From contig JAMPGY010000010.1 of NCBI GenBank assembly GCA_023663705.1, forward strand, positions 18,076 through 82,075: DNA of 64,000 nt. Reading direction: 5' to 3'. Of this stretch, positions 1 through 8,795 are shown piece by piece; position 1 is the stretch's first letter, and each line of letters opens with the position of its first letter. The translations under genes were made by a program, and so were the position numbers. The stretch comes from Clostridium sp. (GTDB lineage Bacteria; Bacteroidota; Bacteroidia; Bacteroidales; Bacteroidaceae). The notes beneath the pieces are model-generated. The model did not search any database. It was not told the origin of the DNA and saw nothing but the letters and a program-made list of their open reading frames with translations.

Positions 1-2050
1 GCGTGCAAATCAGTTTTTCGCCTGTTTCCTTGTCCTCGGCTGTACTGATGGGAACCCAGTCGGAAACATCATCGCGGCAGATGATGACACCGCAGGCGTG
101 AACGCCGGTGTTGCGCACGTTGCCTTCCAGCATCTTGGCATAACGTATGGTATCGCGCAGGATGGGGTCGGGGGAGGCTTCTGCCTCTTGCAGTTCGGAA
201 ATACATGAGATGGCGTTGGTAAGATTCATCTTCAGAGCCTTCCCGTTTGCATCTTCCGGCAACTTGTCCGGGATGAGTTTGCACAGTTTGTTCGAGGTAT
301 CCAGCGGCAGCTTTTGCACACGGGCCACATCTTTGATGGCCAGTTTGGTGGCCATAGTGCCATAGGTGATGATGTGGGCCACCTTCTCCGCCCCATACTT
401 CTGGGTCACCCAGCTCAGCACTTTGCCTCGTCCGTCGTCATCGAAGTCCACGTCGATATCGGGAAGTGAGATACGGTCGGGATTCAGGAAACGCTCAAAC
501 AGGAGGTCGTACTGTATGGGGTCGATTTTGGTGATGCCCAGGCAATAGGCTACGGCCGATCCTGCGGCCGATCCACGTCCGGGACCCACTGATACATTCA
601 GTTCATGGCGCGCGGCGTTGATGTAGTCCTGCACGATGAGGAAGTAGCCGGGGAAGCCCATGGTCTTCATGATGTGCAGCTCAAAGTTGAGCCGTTCTTT
701 CACGTGTTCTTCCAGCGGGTCTCCATACATACGTTTGGCTCCCTCATAGGTCAGGGCGGCCAGATAGTCAGCCTCCAGTTTCAGGCGGTAGAGCTTGTCC
801 ACGCCTCCCAGTTTTTTGATTTTGCTTTCGGCATCCTCGCGGCTCATCACCACTTCGCCTAATTCGTTTCGGGTGAACTCCTCAAACAAATCTTCGTGGG
901 TAAACCGTTCGCGATAGGACGCTTCCGTGCCAAACTCCTCCGGGATGTCAAATGTGGGCATGATGGGGGCATGGTCGATGGAATACGTCTCCACCTTGTC
1001 CAGAATCTCGCAGGTGTTGGCCAATGCCTCGGGGATGTCGGCAAAGATGTCGTTCATCTCCTGCCGGGTCTTGAACCATTCCTGCTTGGAGTAGAGCATA
1101 CGTTTGGGATCGTTCAGGTCGCGGTTGGTGCTCAGACAGATCAGGCGGTCGTGGGCTTCTGCATTTTCCTGTTCCACAAAGTGGCAGTCGTTGGTACATA
1201 CCAGTTTGATGTCGTGTTTGCGTGCCAGTTCTATCAAGGCGGCGTTGGCCCGTTGCTGCAACGGGAACGTCTCGCGGTTGGCCCGTTGGGTGGGATCCTT
1301 CACCTCGTGGCGTTGCAGTTCCAGATAGTAGTCCTCTCCAAACACGCGTTTATACCACAGGGCGGCTTCTTCGGCTCCTTCGGGATCACCGGCCAAAATC
1401 TTATGGGGAACTTCACCGGCTATGCAGGCCGAGCACACGATCAGCCCTTCGCTGTGGGCTTCCAGTTCCACCCGGTCGGTGCGCGGACGTCCGTAGAATC
1501 CGTCGGTCCACGACTTCGATACCAGTTTGATCAGGTTGTGATATCCCGTTTCGTTTTTCGCTAATATAATAAGGTGGTATCTCCGGTTGTCTCCCTTGTC
1601 CTTCTCCATGTTGAAGAGCCGTCGGTTGGCCACATACATCTCGCATCCGAATATGGGCTTGAACAGCGAGGCTTGGGCTTTTTGCAGCGCCTCCCGGGCT
1701 TGCGACAACTGTTCCTCTATGGAGGGGAATGCCGGGGCATCTGCAGCGGCATCCTGTTCGTTCCCCTCTTTTTTCTGTTGTTCTGATTCCCATTCCATAC
1801 GGGCCACGTCATCTCCCCGTTCCAGTTGGGCTATCTTTTTCTTCCAGGTCTTGATGTCTCTCTGTATGGGGCCGTTCTTCTTGTTGACATAATTGAAAAA
1901 CTCCTTGATGCCCATCATGTTGCCGTGGTCGGTGATGGCCATACCCCGCATGCCGTCCTTGATGGCTTTGTCCACAAGACGGGGCACACTGGCCTGTCCG
2001 TCCAATATGGAGTATTGGGTGTGTACGTGTAGGTGTACAAAATCCTGCAT
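1..2050 (-). CDS. dnaE: DNA polymerase III subunit alpha, N-terminal part (3' end outside window)
   Basis: Catalytic subunit of the replicative DNA polymerase. Translating the minus strand from the ATG at 2050 gives an open frame to the window edge, about 683 codons of a protein normally near 1200 residues. The PHP domain opens at once (FVHLHVHTQYSILDG), and the polymerase core shows GPGRGSAAGSAVAYCLGI and the catalytic aspartates in SLPDIDVDFDDDGRGK. The DnaE rather than PolC type is inferred from the N-terminal PHP domain and the missing inserted exonuclease. An acidic, glutamine-rich insert lies around residues 70-105 (EWESEQQKKEGNEQDAA), between the PHP start and the rest of that domain. 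The gene is divergent from psd. Only the C-terminal third (OB fold, tau-binding part) is missing, because of the window boundary. Confidence 0.96.
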   Translation of the reverse strand, partial: MQDFVHLHVHTQYSILDGQASVPRLVDKAIKDGMRGMAITDHGNMMGIKEFFNYVNKKNGPIQRDIKTWKKKIAQLERGDDVARMEWESEQQKKEGNEQDAAADAPAFPSIEEQLSQAREALQKAQASLFKPIFGCEMYVANRRLFNMEKDKGDNRRYHLIILAKNETGYHNLIKLVSKSWTDGFYGRPRTDRVELEAHSEGLIVCSACIAGEVPHKILAGDPEGAEEAALWYKRVFGEDYYLELQRHEVKDPTQRANRETFPLQQRANAALIELARKHDIKLVCTNDCHFVEQENAEAHDRLICLSTNRDLNDPKRMLYSKQEWFKTRQEMNDIFADIPEALANTCEILDKVETYSIDHAPIMPTFDIPEEFGTEASYRERFTHEDLFEEFTRNELGEVVMSREDAESKIKKLGGVDKLYRLKLEADYLAALTYEGAKRMYGDPLEEHVKERLNFELHIMKTMGFPGYFLIVQDYINAARHELNVSVGPGRGSAAGSAVAYCLGITKIDPIQYDLLFERFLNPDRISLPDIDVDFDDDGRGKVLSWVTQKYGAEKVAHIITYGTMATKLAIKDVARVQKLPLDTSNKLCKLIPDKLPEDANGKALKMNLTNAISCISELQEAEASPDPILRDTIRYAKMLEGNVRNTGVHACGVIICRDDVSDWVPISTAEDKETGEKLICT

Positions 2051-2196
2051 AGTGAAGTCCTTTGTCTCGTTGTGTGATTGAAGCATTAAAGTTACGCCAC
2101 TTTTATCAAAAGAGCAAAAGACGGTGACTTTTTTTTAGCCGTGAAAGAATATTGGTTCTATTTCGTTAACATTTGATTAAAAGATGCCAAGATAAT

Positions 2197-2227
2197 TTTG
2201 CTTTTTAGCTGATTATAGCTATCTTTG
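2197..2227 (+). promoter_or_regulatory. Bacteroidetes -33/-7 promoter for psd-pssA
   Basis: TTTG at 2197-2200, a 19-bp spacer, then TATCTTTG at 2220-2227 match the known consensus TTTG-N19-21-TAnnTTTG of the Bacteroidetes primary sigma factor. The box ends 24 bp before the psd ATG at 2252. A possible upstream TTG start at 2225 would lie inside this promoter, which argues against it. Confidence 0.8.
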
Positions 2228-2251
2228 TCAATCAATCTACAGGATAGACTA

Positions 2252-2941
2252 ATGGGACGTAGACTTAAAAAGCTAAAAAAGATAAGACTTCATCGCGAAG
2301 GCACACATACATTACTCTGGGGCGGATTGGCCTTGCTATTTATCAATTTAAGCCTGTACGTGGCTTTTGAATGCAAGATCCCGTTCTACATCGTGGCCTC
2401 TCTCAGTATATTCCTTTATCTGATGGTCGTCAATTTCTTCCGTTGCCCGATTCGTATATTCGAGGGGGACACCGAAAGGCTTGTTGTGGCTCCGGCCGAT
2501 GGCAAGGTGGTGGTGATTGAGGAAGTGGAGGAGAATGAATACTTCCACGACAGAAGGATCATGGTGTCCATCTTCATGAGTGTAGTCAATGTGCATGCCA
2601 ACTGGATTCCGGTGGACGGTGTGGTGAAACTTGTAAGGCATCACGACGGCAACTTCCATAAAGCCTGGTTGCCCAAGGCCAGCACGGAGAACGAACGTTC
2701 CACCGTGGTGATCGAGACGCCCGAAGGAACGGAAATCATGGCCCGTCAGATAGCCGGAGCGGTGGCGCGCCGCATTGTGACCTATGCCCGCGAGGGCGAG
2801 GAATGCTACATCGACGAGCACATGGGCTTCATCAAGTTCGGCTCCCGGGTAGACGTATATCTGCCGTTGGGCACGGAAGTGTGTGTCAGGATGGGGCAGC
2901 GGACGGTGGGCAATGAAACCATACTGGCGCATCTGAAATAA
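2252..2941 (+). CDS. psd: phosphatidylserine decarboxylase
   Basis: Decarboxylates phosphatidylserine to phosphatidylethanolamine, the last step after pssA. The 229-residue protein is the short PSD class typical of Bacteroidetes. A basic N-terminus ([17 protein letters not shown]) is followed by one or two membrane segments (about residues 20-65). The core contains [27 protein letters not shown] and the self-cleavage region [16 protein letters not shown]; by family knowledge the Gly-Ser bond there is cut to make the pyruvoyl cofactor. I chose ATG 2252 because the upstream in-frame TTG (2225) falls in the promoter and [10 protein letters not shown] matches the family's usual start. The gene lies 21 bp before pssA and is probably co-transcribed with it. 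Confidence 0.96.
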   Translation: MGRRLKKLKKIRLHREGTHTLLWGGLALLFINLSLYVAFECKIPFYIVASLSIFLYLMVVNFFRCPIRIFEGDTERLVVAPADGKVVVIEEVEENEYFHDRRIMVSIFMSVVNVHANWIPVDGVVKLVRHHDGNFHKAWLPKASTENERSTVVIETPEGTEIMARQIAGAVARRIVTYAREGEECYIDEHMGFIKFGSRVDVYLPLGTEVCVRMGQRTVGNETILAHLK

Positions 2942-2962
2942 AATAAAAAAGACGTAATCAAA

Positions 2963-3670
2963 ATGGCAAACGCGGTAATCAGACAAATCCCCAACAGCAT
3001 AACCTGTTGCAATTTAATCTGTGGCTGTATGGCCACGGGAGCGGCTTTTCACAGTCATTACGAATGGGCTGTAGTGATGATCATTGCCGGAGCGGTGTTC
3101 GATTTCTTCGACGGGATGACAGCCCGGTTGCTGGGTGTGTCCTCTCCGATAGGCAAGGAACTGGATTCGCTGGCCGATGTCGTTACGTTTGGTGTGGCTC
3201 CCTCTGCTTTGCTGTTTTCTCTCTTTGGTCAGGTTGCCTATCCCGGGATATTGGAGCCTCTGCGTCCCTATCTTCCCTACACCGCATTCCTGATGGCGGC
3301 TTTTTCGGCACTTCGTTTGGCCAAGTTCAATCTCGACACCCGCCAGACCTCTTCTTTCATCGGTGTGCCCACACCGGCCAATGCCTTGTTTTGGGGCTCG
3401 CTGATTGTGGGCAACATGGGATTTCTGGTGTCCGATAGCTTCAATGCGGGGCTGCTCTTCCTGATCATGTTGCTGTTCTGCTTCCTGATGGTGGCAGAGA
3501 TACCTTTGTTTGCCCTCAAGTTCAAGAACCTGTCGTGGCAGGACAACAAGGTGAAGTATATATTCCTCTTGGGCTGTATCCCTTTGGTCATAGGGCTGGG
3601 ATACAGTTGCTTTGCCGGAATCATCCTGTGGTATGTGGCTCTCTCCGTGGTGAGCCGCAATCGGGCGTAA
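2963..3670 (+). CDS. pssA: CDP-diacylglycerol--serine O-phosphatidyltransferase
   Basis: Makes phosphatidylserine from CDP-diacylglycerol and serine in the inner membrane, feeding Psd encoded just upstream. The 235-residue protein carries the full CDP-alcohol phosphotransferase signature DG-x2-AR-x8-G-x3-D-x3-D: FDFFDGMTARLLGV followed by SSPIGKELDSLADVVTFG. Several hydrophobic segments follow (for example around residues 90-115 and 150-230), as expected for a membrane-embedded enzyme. The start ATG at 2963 gives MANAVIRQIPNSITCCNL, a usual family start. CdsA, which supplies the CDP-diacylglycerol, is encoded at 49323-50180. Confidence 0.96.
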   Translation: MANAVIRQIPNSITCCNLICGCMATGAAFHSHYEWAVVMIIAGAVFDFFDGMTARLLGVSSPIGKELDSLADVVTFGVAPSALLFSLFGQVAYPGILEPLRPYLPYTAFLMAAFSALRLAKFNLDTRQTSSFIGVPTPANALFWGSLIVGNMGFLVSDSFNAGLLFLIMLLFCFLMVAEIPLFALKFKNLSWQDNKVKYIFLLGCIPLVIGLGYSCFAGIILWYVALSVVSRNRA

Positions 3671-3730
3671 TTCCTTTTGGCACGGTTATTGCTGACTGTT
3701 TGCCGTATGAATCTAAATTGGATATAAAGC

Positions 3731-3988
3731 ATGAATATAGGTTGCCTTTTGATGCCATTGATTATCGTGCTGCTTTTTGTGGGCGGTATGGTGAGGAGTG
3801 TGCTTCAAGTGCTGGGTCTGTTGCGTCGCACGTCGGGTGAGCGGCCGGACGGTCGGGATCAGTCAGCCGGTCGACAATCATCCGCCGGTCAGAAAAATAA
3901 AAGAACGGCATCCTCCGATTCTTCCGACAAGCAGAAGATCTTCTCGGATGACGAGGGAGAATATGTGGATTATGAGGAAGTGAAATAG
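3731..3988 (+). CDS. DUF4834 family small membrane protein
   Basis: An 85-residue protein of unknown function. One N-terminal membrane segment (residues 2-28, MNIGCLLMPLIIVLLFVGGM) is followed by a polar, low-complexity region rich in Arg, Gly, Ser and Lys and an acidic end with EYVDYEEVK. This architecture and the tyrosine-rich acidic tail match my memory of DUF4834 proteins, which in Bacteroides and Prevotella also sit between pssA and tadA. It follows pssA by 60 bp on the same strand and faces tadA with a 25-bp gap. No catalytic motif is visible. Confidence 0.8.
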   Translation: MNIGCLLMPLIIVLLFVGGMVRSVLQVLGLLRRTSGERPDGRDQSAGRQSSAGQKNKRTASSDSSDKQKIFSDDEGEYVDYEEVK

Positions 3989-4013
3989 AAATCCGTCCCC
4001 TTCTTTTTCGTTC

Positions 4014-4451
4014 CTATCGTTTGTGGCGGAAGAAATCTTTCATCAGTGCTTCCGCTTTGTCGGCCTCCACGCCGGCAGTCACCTCCGTCTTGGGGTGCAG
4101 GGCCTCCGGCGCCAGCAGATGGTATCCCCTTTTTTCGTCTGCGGCACCATACACCAACCGTTTCACTTGTGCCCATCCGATGGCACCGGCACACATCGTG
4201 CAGGGTTCCAGAGTGACGTAGAGCGTACACTCCGTCAGGTACTTTCCGCCCAGGTAGTTGGCTGCCGCCGTGATGGCCTGCATCTCGGCATGAGCCGTCA
4301 CGTCGTGGAGCGTTTCCGTCAGGTTGTGCGCCCTGGCTATGATGCGGTCGCGGCACACCACAACGGCTCCCACCGGAATTTCGTCCTCGGCAAATGCCTG
4401 TCGCGCTTCCTCCAGCGCCTTTTGCATGTAGAGGTTGTCTTTTGTCATCAT
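4014..4451 (-). CDS. tadA: tRNA-specific adenosine deaminase
   Basis: Deaminates adenosine 34 of tRNA-Arg(ACG) to inosine, allowing wobble decoding of CGN codons. The 145-residue protein has the zinc/proton-shuttle motif TAHAEMQAI (His54, Glu56) and the zinc cysteines PCTMCAGAI (Cys84, Cys87), typical of the cytidine-deaminase fold. PVGAVVV near residues 26-32 and the region around AHNLTE are also family hallmarks. The frame opens with two Met codons (4451 and 4448), so the start is uncertain by one residue. Transcribed convergently with the DUF4834 gene and divergently from yraN. A general nucleoside deaminase is the alternative, but length and motifs favour TadA. Confidence 0.92.
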   Translation of the reverse strand: MMTKDNLYMQKALEEARQAFAEDEIPVGAVVVCRDRIIARAHNLTETLHDVTAHAEMQAITAAANYLGGKYLTECTLYVTLEPCTMCAGAIGWAQVKRLVYGAADEKRGYHLLAPEALHPKTEVTAGVEADKAEALMKDFFRHKR

Positions 4452-4473
4452 GGGTCAAATACGTATTTCCGTG

Positions 4474-4481
4474 CAAAAATA
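4474..4481 (-). promoter_or_regulatory. -7 box of tadA promoter
   Basis: The minus strand reads TATTTTTG here, matching TAnnTTTG, 22 bp upstream of the tadA start. No clear TTTG is seen 19-21 bp further upstream, so only the -7 element is supported. Confidence 0.5.
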
Positions 4482-4515
4482 CGACAATCATACTGTCCGG
4501 CGTTGCTTTTTTCAA

Positions 4516-4523
4516 TAAATTTG
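4516..4523 (+). promoter_or_regulatory. -7 box of yraN promoter
   Basis: TAAATTTG matches TAnnTTTG, 27 bp before the yraN ATG. The -33 position holds only a weak ACTG. Together with the tadA box it makes a compact divergent promoter region in 4452-4550. Confidence 0.5.
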
Positions 4524-4550
4524 CAGGCGGAACAACCAATAAGGGAAAGA

Positions 4551-4919
4551 ATGGCCGCACATAATGAATTGGGTCGCAAAGGCGAGGATGCAGCCGTGGC
4601 CAAGCTGATGGCTGAAGGCTACGCCGTGAGACACCGCAACTGGCGTTGCGGGCACAAGGAACTTGACATTGTGGCCGAGCGGGACGGGATGCTTGTCTTT
4701 GTGGAAGTGAAGACGCGCCGCGACGTTTGTTTCGGGCGTCCCGAGGAGGCCGTCACTCCGCTCAAGATACGCCGCATTGTGGCTTCGGCCGATGCTTATC
4801 TGCGCAAGTTCGCTCTTGATCAGCCCGTCCGTTTCGATGTGGTGACGGTGGTGGAGGACACATCGGGCAGGCTGTGTGTGCATCACATCGAGGAGGCCTT
4901 CTATCCGCCGCTGTTCTGA
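4551..4919 (+). CDS. YraN/UPF0102 family nuclease-fold protein
   Basis: A 122-residue protein of the UPF0102 (YraN) family, whose role is not firmly established. It has the restriction-endonuclease-like core: NELGRKGEDAAV at the N-terminus, then HKELDIVAERDG and LVFVEVKTR, giving the E-x-D...E-x-K metal-site pattern (roughly residues 41-62). The ATG at 4551 starts MAAHNELGRKGEDAA, the usual family start; the frame is open further upstream but that part overlaps tadA on the other strand and is spurious. birA begins 25 bp downstream, so the two may be co-transcribed. Confidence 0.9.
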   Translation: MAAHNELGRKGEDAAVAKLMAEGYAVRHRNWRCGHKELDIVAERDGMLVFVEVKTRRDVCFGRPEEAVTPLKIRRIVASADAYLRKFALDQPVRFDVVTVVEDTSGRLCVHHIEEAFYPPLF

Positions 4920-4944
4920 TTCCCGACCGACAACAGACAACGAA

Positions 4945-5718
4945 ATGACACATCCGTTACACACACTCGACGATTCGCCCCGCTTTGAATGGATAGAGCT
5001 GGCCGAGACCGACTCTACCAACCGGTTTCTGCGCCATTATCATCCGGTGACCCCGAAAGAGATGACGCTGGTGACCGCCGATTTCCAGACCGACGGACGC
5101 GGGCAGGCCACCAACACCTGGGAGTCGGCACGCGGCGCCAACCTGCTCTTCAGTGTGCTCATCCGTCCTGCCGGTGTGGAGGCCAACCGTCAGTTTGTGC
5201 TGTCGCAAGCCTTCGCGTTGGCCATCTGCGAGAGCCTGTCCGCCCATACGGACGACATACGCATCAAGTGGCCCAACGACATCTATTGGCGCGACAGCAA
5301 GATCTGCGGCATACTGATAGAGAACACCCTGCTGGGGCGTCACATCGACACCTGTATCCTCGGAGCCGGCGTGAATGTCAACCAGCAGACGTTCGAGGGC
5401 GATGCGCCCAACCCGGTGTCGCTCCGTCAGATTGTGGGTGCCGACACGGAACGCACGTTCCTGCTGGCCGACATCGTGGACCGTTTCAAGACCTTGCTGG
5501 CCGCTATCGGCCGGGGAGACACCGCCGCCATAGAGGCCGGTTACCGTAGCCGTCTCTATCGTGTCGGGGGCTTCCATTCCTATGCCGATGACGAGGGAAC
5601 GTTCGAGGCCACGCTCCACGACATAGAGCCCACGGGCCATCTGGTGTTGCGGGACCGCAACGACCGCTTGCGCCGTTATGCTTTCAAGGAAGTCCGCTTT
5701 GTGCTTCCCGACAAATGA
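4945..5718 (+). CDS. birA: biotin--[acetyl-CoA-carboxylase] ligase
   Basis: Activates biotin with ATP and attaches it to a lysine of biotin-carrier domains. The 257-residue protein has the biotinyl-5'-AMP binding loop DGRGQATNTWESARGAN (GRG at residues 51-53), KWPNDIYW near residue 105, and KICGILIEN. It lacks the N-terminal winged-helix DNA-binding domain of E. coli BirA, so it is a stand-alone ligase and unlikely to repress transcription. The start ATG at 4945 (MTHPLHTLDD) follows the yraN stop by 25 bp. pyrH follows after 28 bp. Confidence 0.94.
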   Translation: MTHPLHTLDDSPRFEWIELAETDSTNRFLRHYHPVTPKEMTLVTADFQTDGRGQATNTWESARGANLLFSVLIRPAGVEANRQFVLSQAFALAICESLSAHTDDIRIKWPNDIYWRDSKICGILIENTLLGRHIDTCILGAGVNVNQQTFEGDAPNPVSLRQIVGADTERTFLLADIVDRFKTLLAAIGRGDTAAIEAGYRSRLYRVGGFHSYADDEGTFEATLHDIEPTGHLVLRDRNDRLRRYAFKEVRFVLPDK

Positions 5719-5746
5719 ATTTATCCAACCTCAAAACTATAACGAT

Positions 5747-6460
5747 ATGGCAAGATTCAAAAGAATACTTCTCAAACTGAGTGGCGAAAGCCTGATGGGC
5801 GAACAGCGCTACGGCATCGACGAAAAGCGCTTGGCCGAGTATGCACAACAGATCAAGGAGGTGCACGACATGGGCGTGCAGATAGGCATCGTGATCGGTG
5901 GTGGAAACATCTTCCGCGGATTGAGTGGTGCCGGCAAGGGATTCGACCGCGTGAAGGGCGACCAGATGGGTATGTGTGCCACTGTCATCAATTCGCTGGG
6001 ACTGAGCAGTGCGCTCGGTGCCATCGGTGTGAAGAGCCGTGTGCTCACCGCCATACGCATGGAGCCCATCGGCGAGTTCTACAGCAAGTGGAAGGCTATC
6101 GAGTGTATGGAGCGCGGCGAGGTGGTCATCATGAGTGCCGGCACGGGCAATCCCTATTTCACCACCGATACCGGTTCGTCTCTGCGCGGCATCGAGATCG
6201 AGGCCGACGTGATGCTCAAGGGTACCCGCGTGGATGGTGTGTATACGGCCGATCCCGAGAAGGATCCCACGGCCACCAAGTTTGACGAGATCACTTACGA
6301 CGAAATCTACAACCGCGGCCTGAAGGTGATGGACCTCACGGCCACCACCATGTGCAAGGAGAACAACCTGCCCATCTACGTGTTCAACATGGATGTGGTG
6401 GGCAATCTGAAGCGTGTGATGGATGGCGAGGCTATTGGTACTTTGGTTCACAACGGGTAG
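5747..6460 (+). CDS. pyrH: UMP kinase
   Basis: Phosphorylates UMP to UDP in pyrimidine synthesis; bacterial UMP kinases belong to the amino-acid-kinase fold. The 237-residue protein starts MARFKRILLKLSGESLMG, has the nucleotide loop IVIGGGNIFRG near residues 50-60, FTTDTGSSLRG near 145, and MLKGTRVDGVYTADPEKDPTA, all family signatures. ATG 5747 is chosen because it gives the standard N-terminus; the frame is open upstream inside birA. The gene is 28 bp after birA and may share its transcript. Confidence 0.97.
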   Translation: MARFKRILLKLSGESLMGEQRYGIDEKRLAEYAQQIKEVHDMGVQIGIVIGGGNIFRGLSGAGKGFDRVKGDQMGMCATVINSLGLSSALGAIGVKSRVLTAIRMEPIGEFYSKWKAIECMERGEVVIMSAGTGNPYFTTDTGSSLRGIEIEADVMLKGTRVDGVYTADPEKDPTATKFDEITYDEIYNRGLKVMDLTATTMCKENNLPIYVFNMDVVGNLKRVMDGEAIGTLVHNG

Positions 6461-6784
6461 GATTTCAGTGACCTAAGCGTGGCAATGGGGGAAGCGCATT
6501 TACTTCATCGCTACTTCCGTGTGCAGTCAAAGTCCAGTTTTTCGGACACTCCTGTACACCGCAAGAATTTCATCACAGTCTGCTGTTCATCCGGTGTCAG
6601 CAGCTAATCTCCGCGCCGACGCTCATAGTAGGGGGCTTGGTGGCCGGAAGATGCGGGGGCGGGGCGCCAGCCCCGGCCCCGTAATCCGTAAAAATGAGCA
6701 AAACGCACGTAATTCCGGTAACGCCTTTGTGCGTAGATGAACCTACCTTTGCACCGTTGAGACCAATTTAAATCACCGACCGAC
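6461..6784. other. 324-bp intergenic region, no intact gene
   Basis: No convincing intact gene. A GC-rich imperfect inverted repeat (GGGGCGGGGC then GCCCCGGCCCC) lies at about 6657-6682 and could end pyrH transcription, though no T-run follows. TACCTTTG at 6744-6751 is a -7 box for the hydrolase gene. On the minus strand, 6511-6603 is a 30-codon open stretch reading LTPDEQQTVMKFLR and ending CTRK, bounded by a TAG; it looks protein-like and could be a gene remnant. Confidence 0.5.
6744..6751 (+). promoter_or_regulatory. -7 box upstream of the alpha/beta hydrolase gene
   Basis: TACCTTTG matches TAnnTTTG, 33 bp before the ATG at 6785. A TTTG at 6726-6729 is too close (14-bp spacer) to be a standard -33 element. 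Confidence 0.45.
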
Positions 6785-7855
6785 ATGAAGCAAGCACTGC
6801 ACCTGTTGGCAGGCCTGGCCTTGTGGACGGCCTGCACCACACAACCGAAAACAGAAATGAACACCGGAACAGCATGGGACAAAACGTTCCCGCAGAGTGA
6901 GAAAGTAAATCACCGCAAGGTGGAGTTCAAGAACCAATACGGCATCATGCTGGTGGCCGACCTGTACGAACCGAAGCAGGCCGGAGGAGCGTTGCCGGCC
7001 ATAGCCGTGAGCGGACCGTTCGGCGCCGTGAAGGAGCAGGCGGCCGGACTGTATGCCCAGACGCTGGCCGAGCGCGGATTCGTGGCGCTGGCCTTCGATC
7101 CTTCGTTCACGGGCGAGAGCGGGGGAGAGCCGCGCCGCACAGCCTCGCCGGACATCAACACCGAGGACTTCATGGCGGCTGTCGACTACCTGTCCGCTTT
7201 GGAGCGGGCAGACTCCTCGCGGATAGGCATTGTGGGCATTTGCGGATGGGGCGGCATAGCCCTCAATGCGGCTGCGTTGGACGTGCGTGTCAAGGCCACG
7301 GCCGCCATCACCATGTACGACATGACGCGCGTGAGCGGCAACGGATACTTCGATGCCGACGACAACGAGGAGGCGCGCCACCGTGCCCGCGTGGCACTGG
7401 CCGGCCAGCGTTCGGCCGATGCCATGGCTATGAGTGGAGGGGTGGTTGACCCGCTGCCGGCCGATGCGCCGCAGTTTGTGCGCGATTATCACGATTACTA
7501 CAAGACAGCCCGCGGCTACCACGTCCGTTCGGGCAACTCCAACGACGGCTGGCGCAGCATCGGCACGGCCGCCTATCAAAATTCCCGCTTCCTCTATTAT
7601 ACTAATGAGATACGTTCGGCCGTTCTTGTAGTACACGGCGAGAAAGCCCATTCGCGCTATTTCGGCGAGGATGCCTTCGGCTACCTGCTGAACGGACGCC
7701 CCGAAGCGGGTCGGCAGCCCAATCCCTGTCCGCACAACAAGCAGCTGCTCATCGTGCCCGGTGCCAGCCATTGCGACCTCTACGACGGAGGTCGGGACGG
7801 CCGCATCCCTTGGAACGCACTGGAGGAGTTTTTCAAGAAAAATCTGAACGAATAG
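6785..7855 (+). CDS. alpha/beta hydrolase, probable lipoprotein or exported
   Basis: A 356-residue alpha/beta-hydrolase-fold protein. The N-terminus MKQALHLLAGLALWTAC looks like a signal peptide with a possible, imperfect lipobox before Cys17. The oxyanion region PAIAVSGPFGAVKEQ and the strand AFDPSFTGESGG fit hydrolases related to FrsA/YcjY. The nucleophile elbow reads GIVGICGWGGIAL, with Cys where Ser is usual (Cys-type, as in dienelactone hydrolase). Catalytic Asp and His candidates are in VVHGEKAHSR and VPGASHCDLYD. The substrate is unknown. An AraC regulator starts 10 bp downstream and a flavodoxin-like gene follows; the tight spacing suggests one regulated unit. Confidence 0.82.
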   Translation: MKQALHLLAGLALWTACTTQPKTEMNTGTAWDKTFPQSEKVNHRKVEFKNQYGIMLVADLYEPKQAGGALPAIAVSGPFGAVKEQAAGLYAQTLAERGFVALAFDPSFTGESGGEPRRTASPDINTEDFMAAVDYLSALERADSSRIGIVGICGWGGIALNAAALDVRVKATAAITMYDMTRVSGNGYFDADDNEEARHRARVALAGQRSADAMAMSGGVVDPLPADAPQFVRDYHDYYKTARGYHVRSGNSNDGWRSIGTAAYQNSRFLYYTNEIRSAVLVVHGEKAHSRYFGEDAFGYLLNGRPEAGRQPNPCPHNKQLLIVPGASHCDLYDGGRDGRIPWNALEEFFKKNLNE

Positions 7856-7865
7856 ATCCCAAGCA

Positions 7866-8765
7866 ATGACACAGCATGTGAATATTATCAACACGGTGGA
7901 CCAGTACAACCGTATGTATGGCGTGGAGACCCGCCATCCGCTCATCACGGTGGTGGACGTGAAGGACTATGAACCTGTGGAACTGAGCGTCGTGGCTCGC
8001 TACGGACTCTACGCCGTGTTTTTCAAGCAGGGCAAGGGATGTACGTTGCGCTACGGGCGCGAGATCTACGACTATCAGGCGGGGAGCATCGTGTGTTTCG
8101 CTCCGGGGCAGACGGTGAGTGTGGAATATCTGCCGGGCGAGACGATGAACTGGAAGGCTCTGCTGTTCCACCCCGACCTGCTCTTCGACACCACGCTGGC
8201 CGGCCGTATGGCGCAGTACACCTATTTCGGTTACGCCCAGCGGGAGGCATTGCATGTGTCGGACGAGGAACGGCGCATTCTGGAAGACACGCTCGGCCAC
8301 ATCAGCAACGAGATGTCACATGCCGTGGACAAGCATTCGCAGCAGTTGCTCGCCGTGTATGTGCAGTTGATACTCGACTATTGCCTGCGCTTCTATGACC
8401 GTCAGTTCGTCACGCGACACAAGGAGAACAGCAAGCTCATCCGTCGCTTCGAACAGTTGGTGGACGACTTCCTGGACAGTGACCGGCCTCTCGCCGAGGG
8501 GCGTCCGTCGGTGGCTTGGTGTGCCGGCGAACTGTGCCTGTCGCCTAATTATTTCGGCGATCTGGTGCGCAAGGAACTGGGCGGTTCGGCCAAGGACTTT
8601 ATCACGCGCAAGGTGATTGAGCGTGCCAAGCGCGATCTGCGTTCCGACGAGTTGTCCATCGGGCAGATTGCCGACCGGCTGGGCTTCAGCAGTGTCAGTC
8701 ATTTCACCCGCCTGTTCAAGAGTCAGACGGGACAGACGCCCACGGAATACCGGGCGGGAGCCTGA
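7866..8765 (+). CDS. AraC family transcriptional regulator
   Basis: A 299-residue regulator. The N-terminal half (about residues 20-110) looks like the cupin ligand-binding domain, with YDYQAGSIVCFAPGQTV. The C-terminal 100 residues hold the double helix-turn-helix: first helices around LCLSPNYFGDLVRKELG, second around LSIGQIADRLGFSSVSHFTR, then the conserved end LFKSQTGQTPTEYRAG. It sits 10 bp after the hydrolase gene and 30 bp before the flavodoxin-like gene, so by context it probably controls one or both. The inducer cannot be read from the sequence. Confidence 0.92.
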   Translation: MTQHVNIINTVDQYNRMYGVETRHPLITVVDVKDYEPVELSVVARYGLYAVFFKQGKGCTLRYGREIYDYQAGSIVCFAPGQTVSVEYLPGETMNWKALLFHPDLLFDTTLAGRMAQYTYFGYAQREALHVSDEERRILEDTLGHISNEMSHAVDKHSQQLLAVYVQLILDYCLRFYDRQFVTRHKENSKLIRRFEQLVDDFLDSDRPLAEGRPSVAWCAGELCLSPNYFGDLVRKELGGSAKDFITRKVIERAKRDLRSDELSIGQIADRLGFSSVSHFTRLFKSQTGQTPTEYRAGA

Positions 8766-8795
8766 GTGCCCCCAATCCTATAAACACAATATCCT

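Noticed and set aside
2225..2251. Upstream TTG start for psd
   Set aside because: The TTG forms the end of the TATCTTTG promoter box, so it could not be translated; ATG 2252 gives the family N-terminus.
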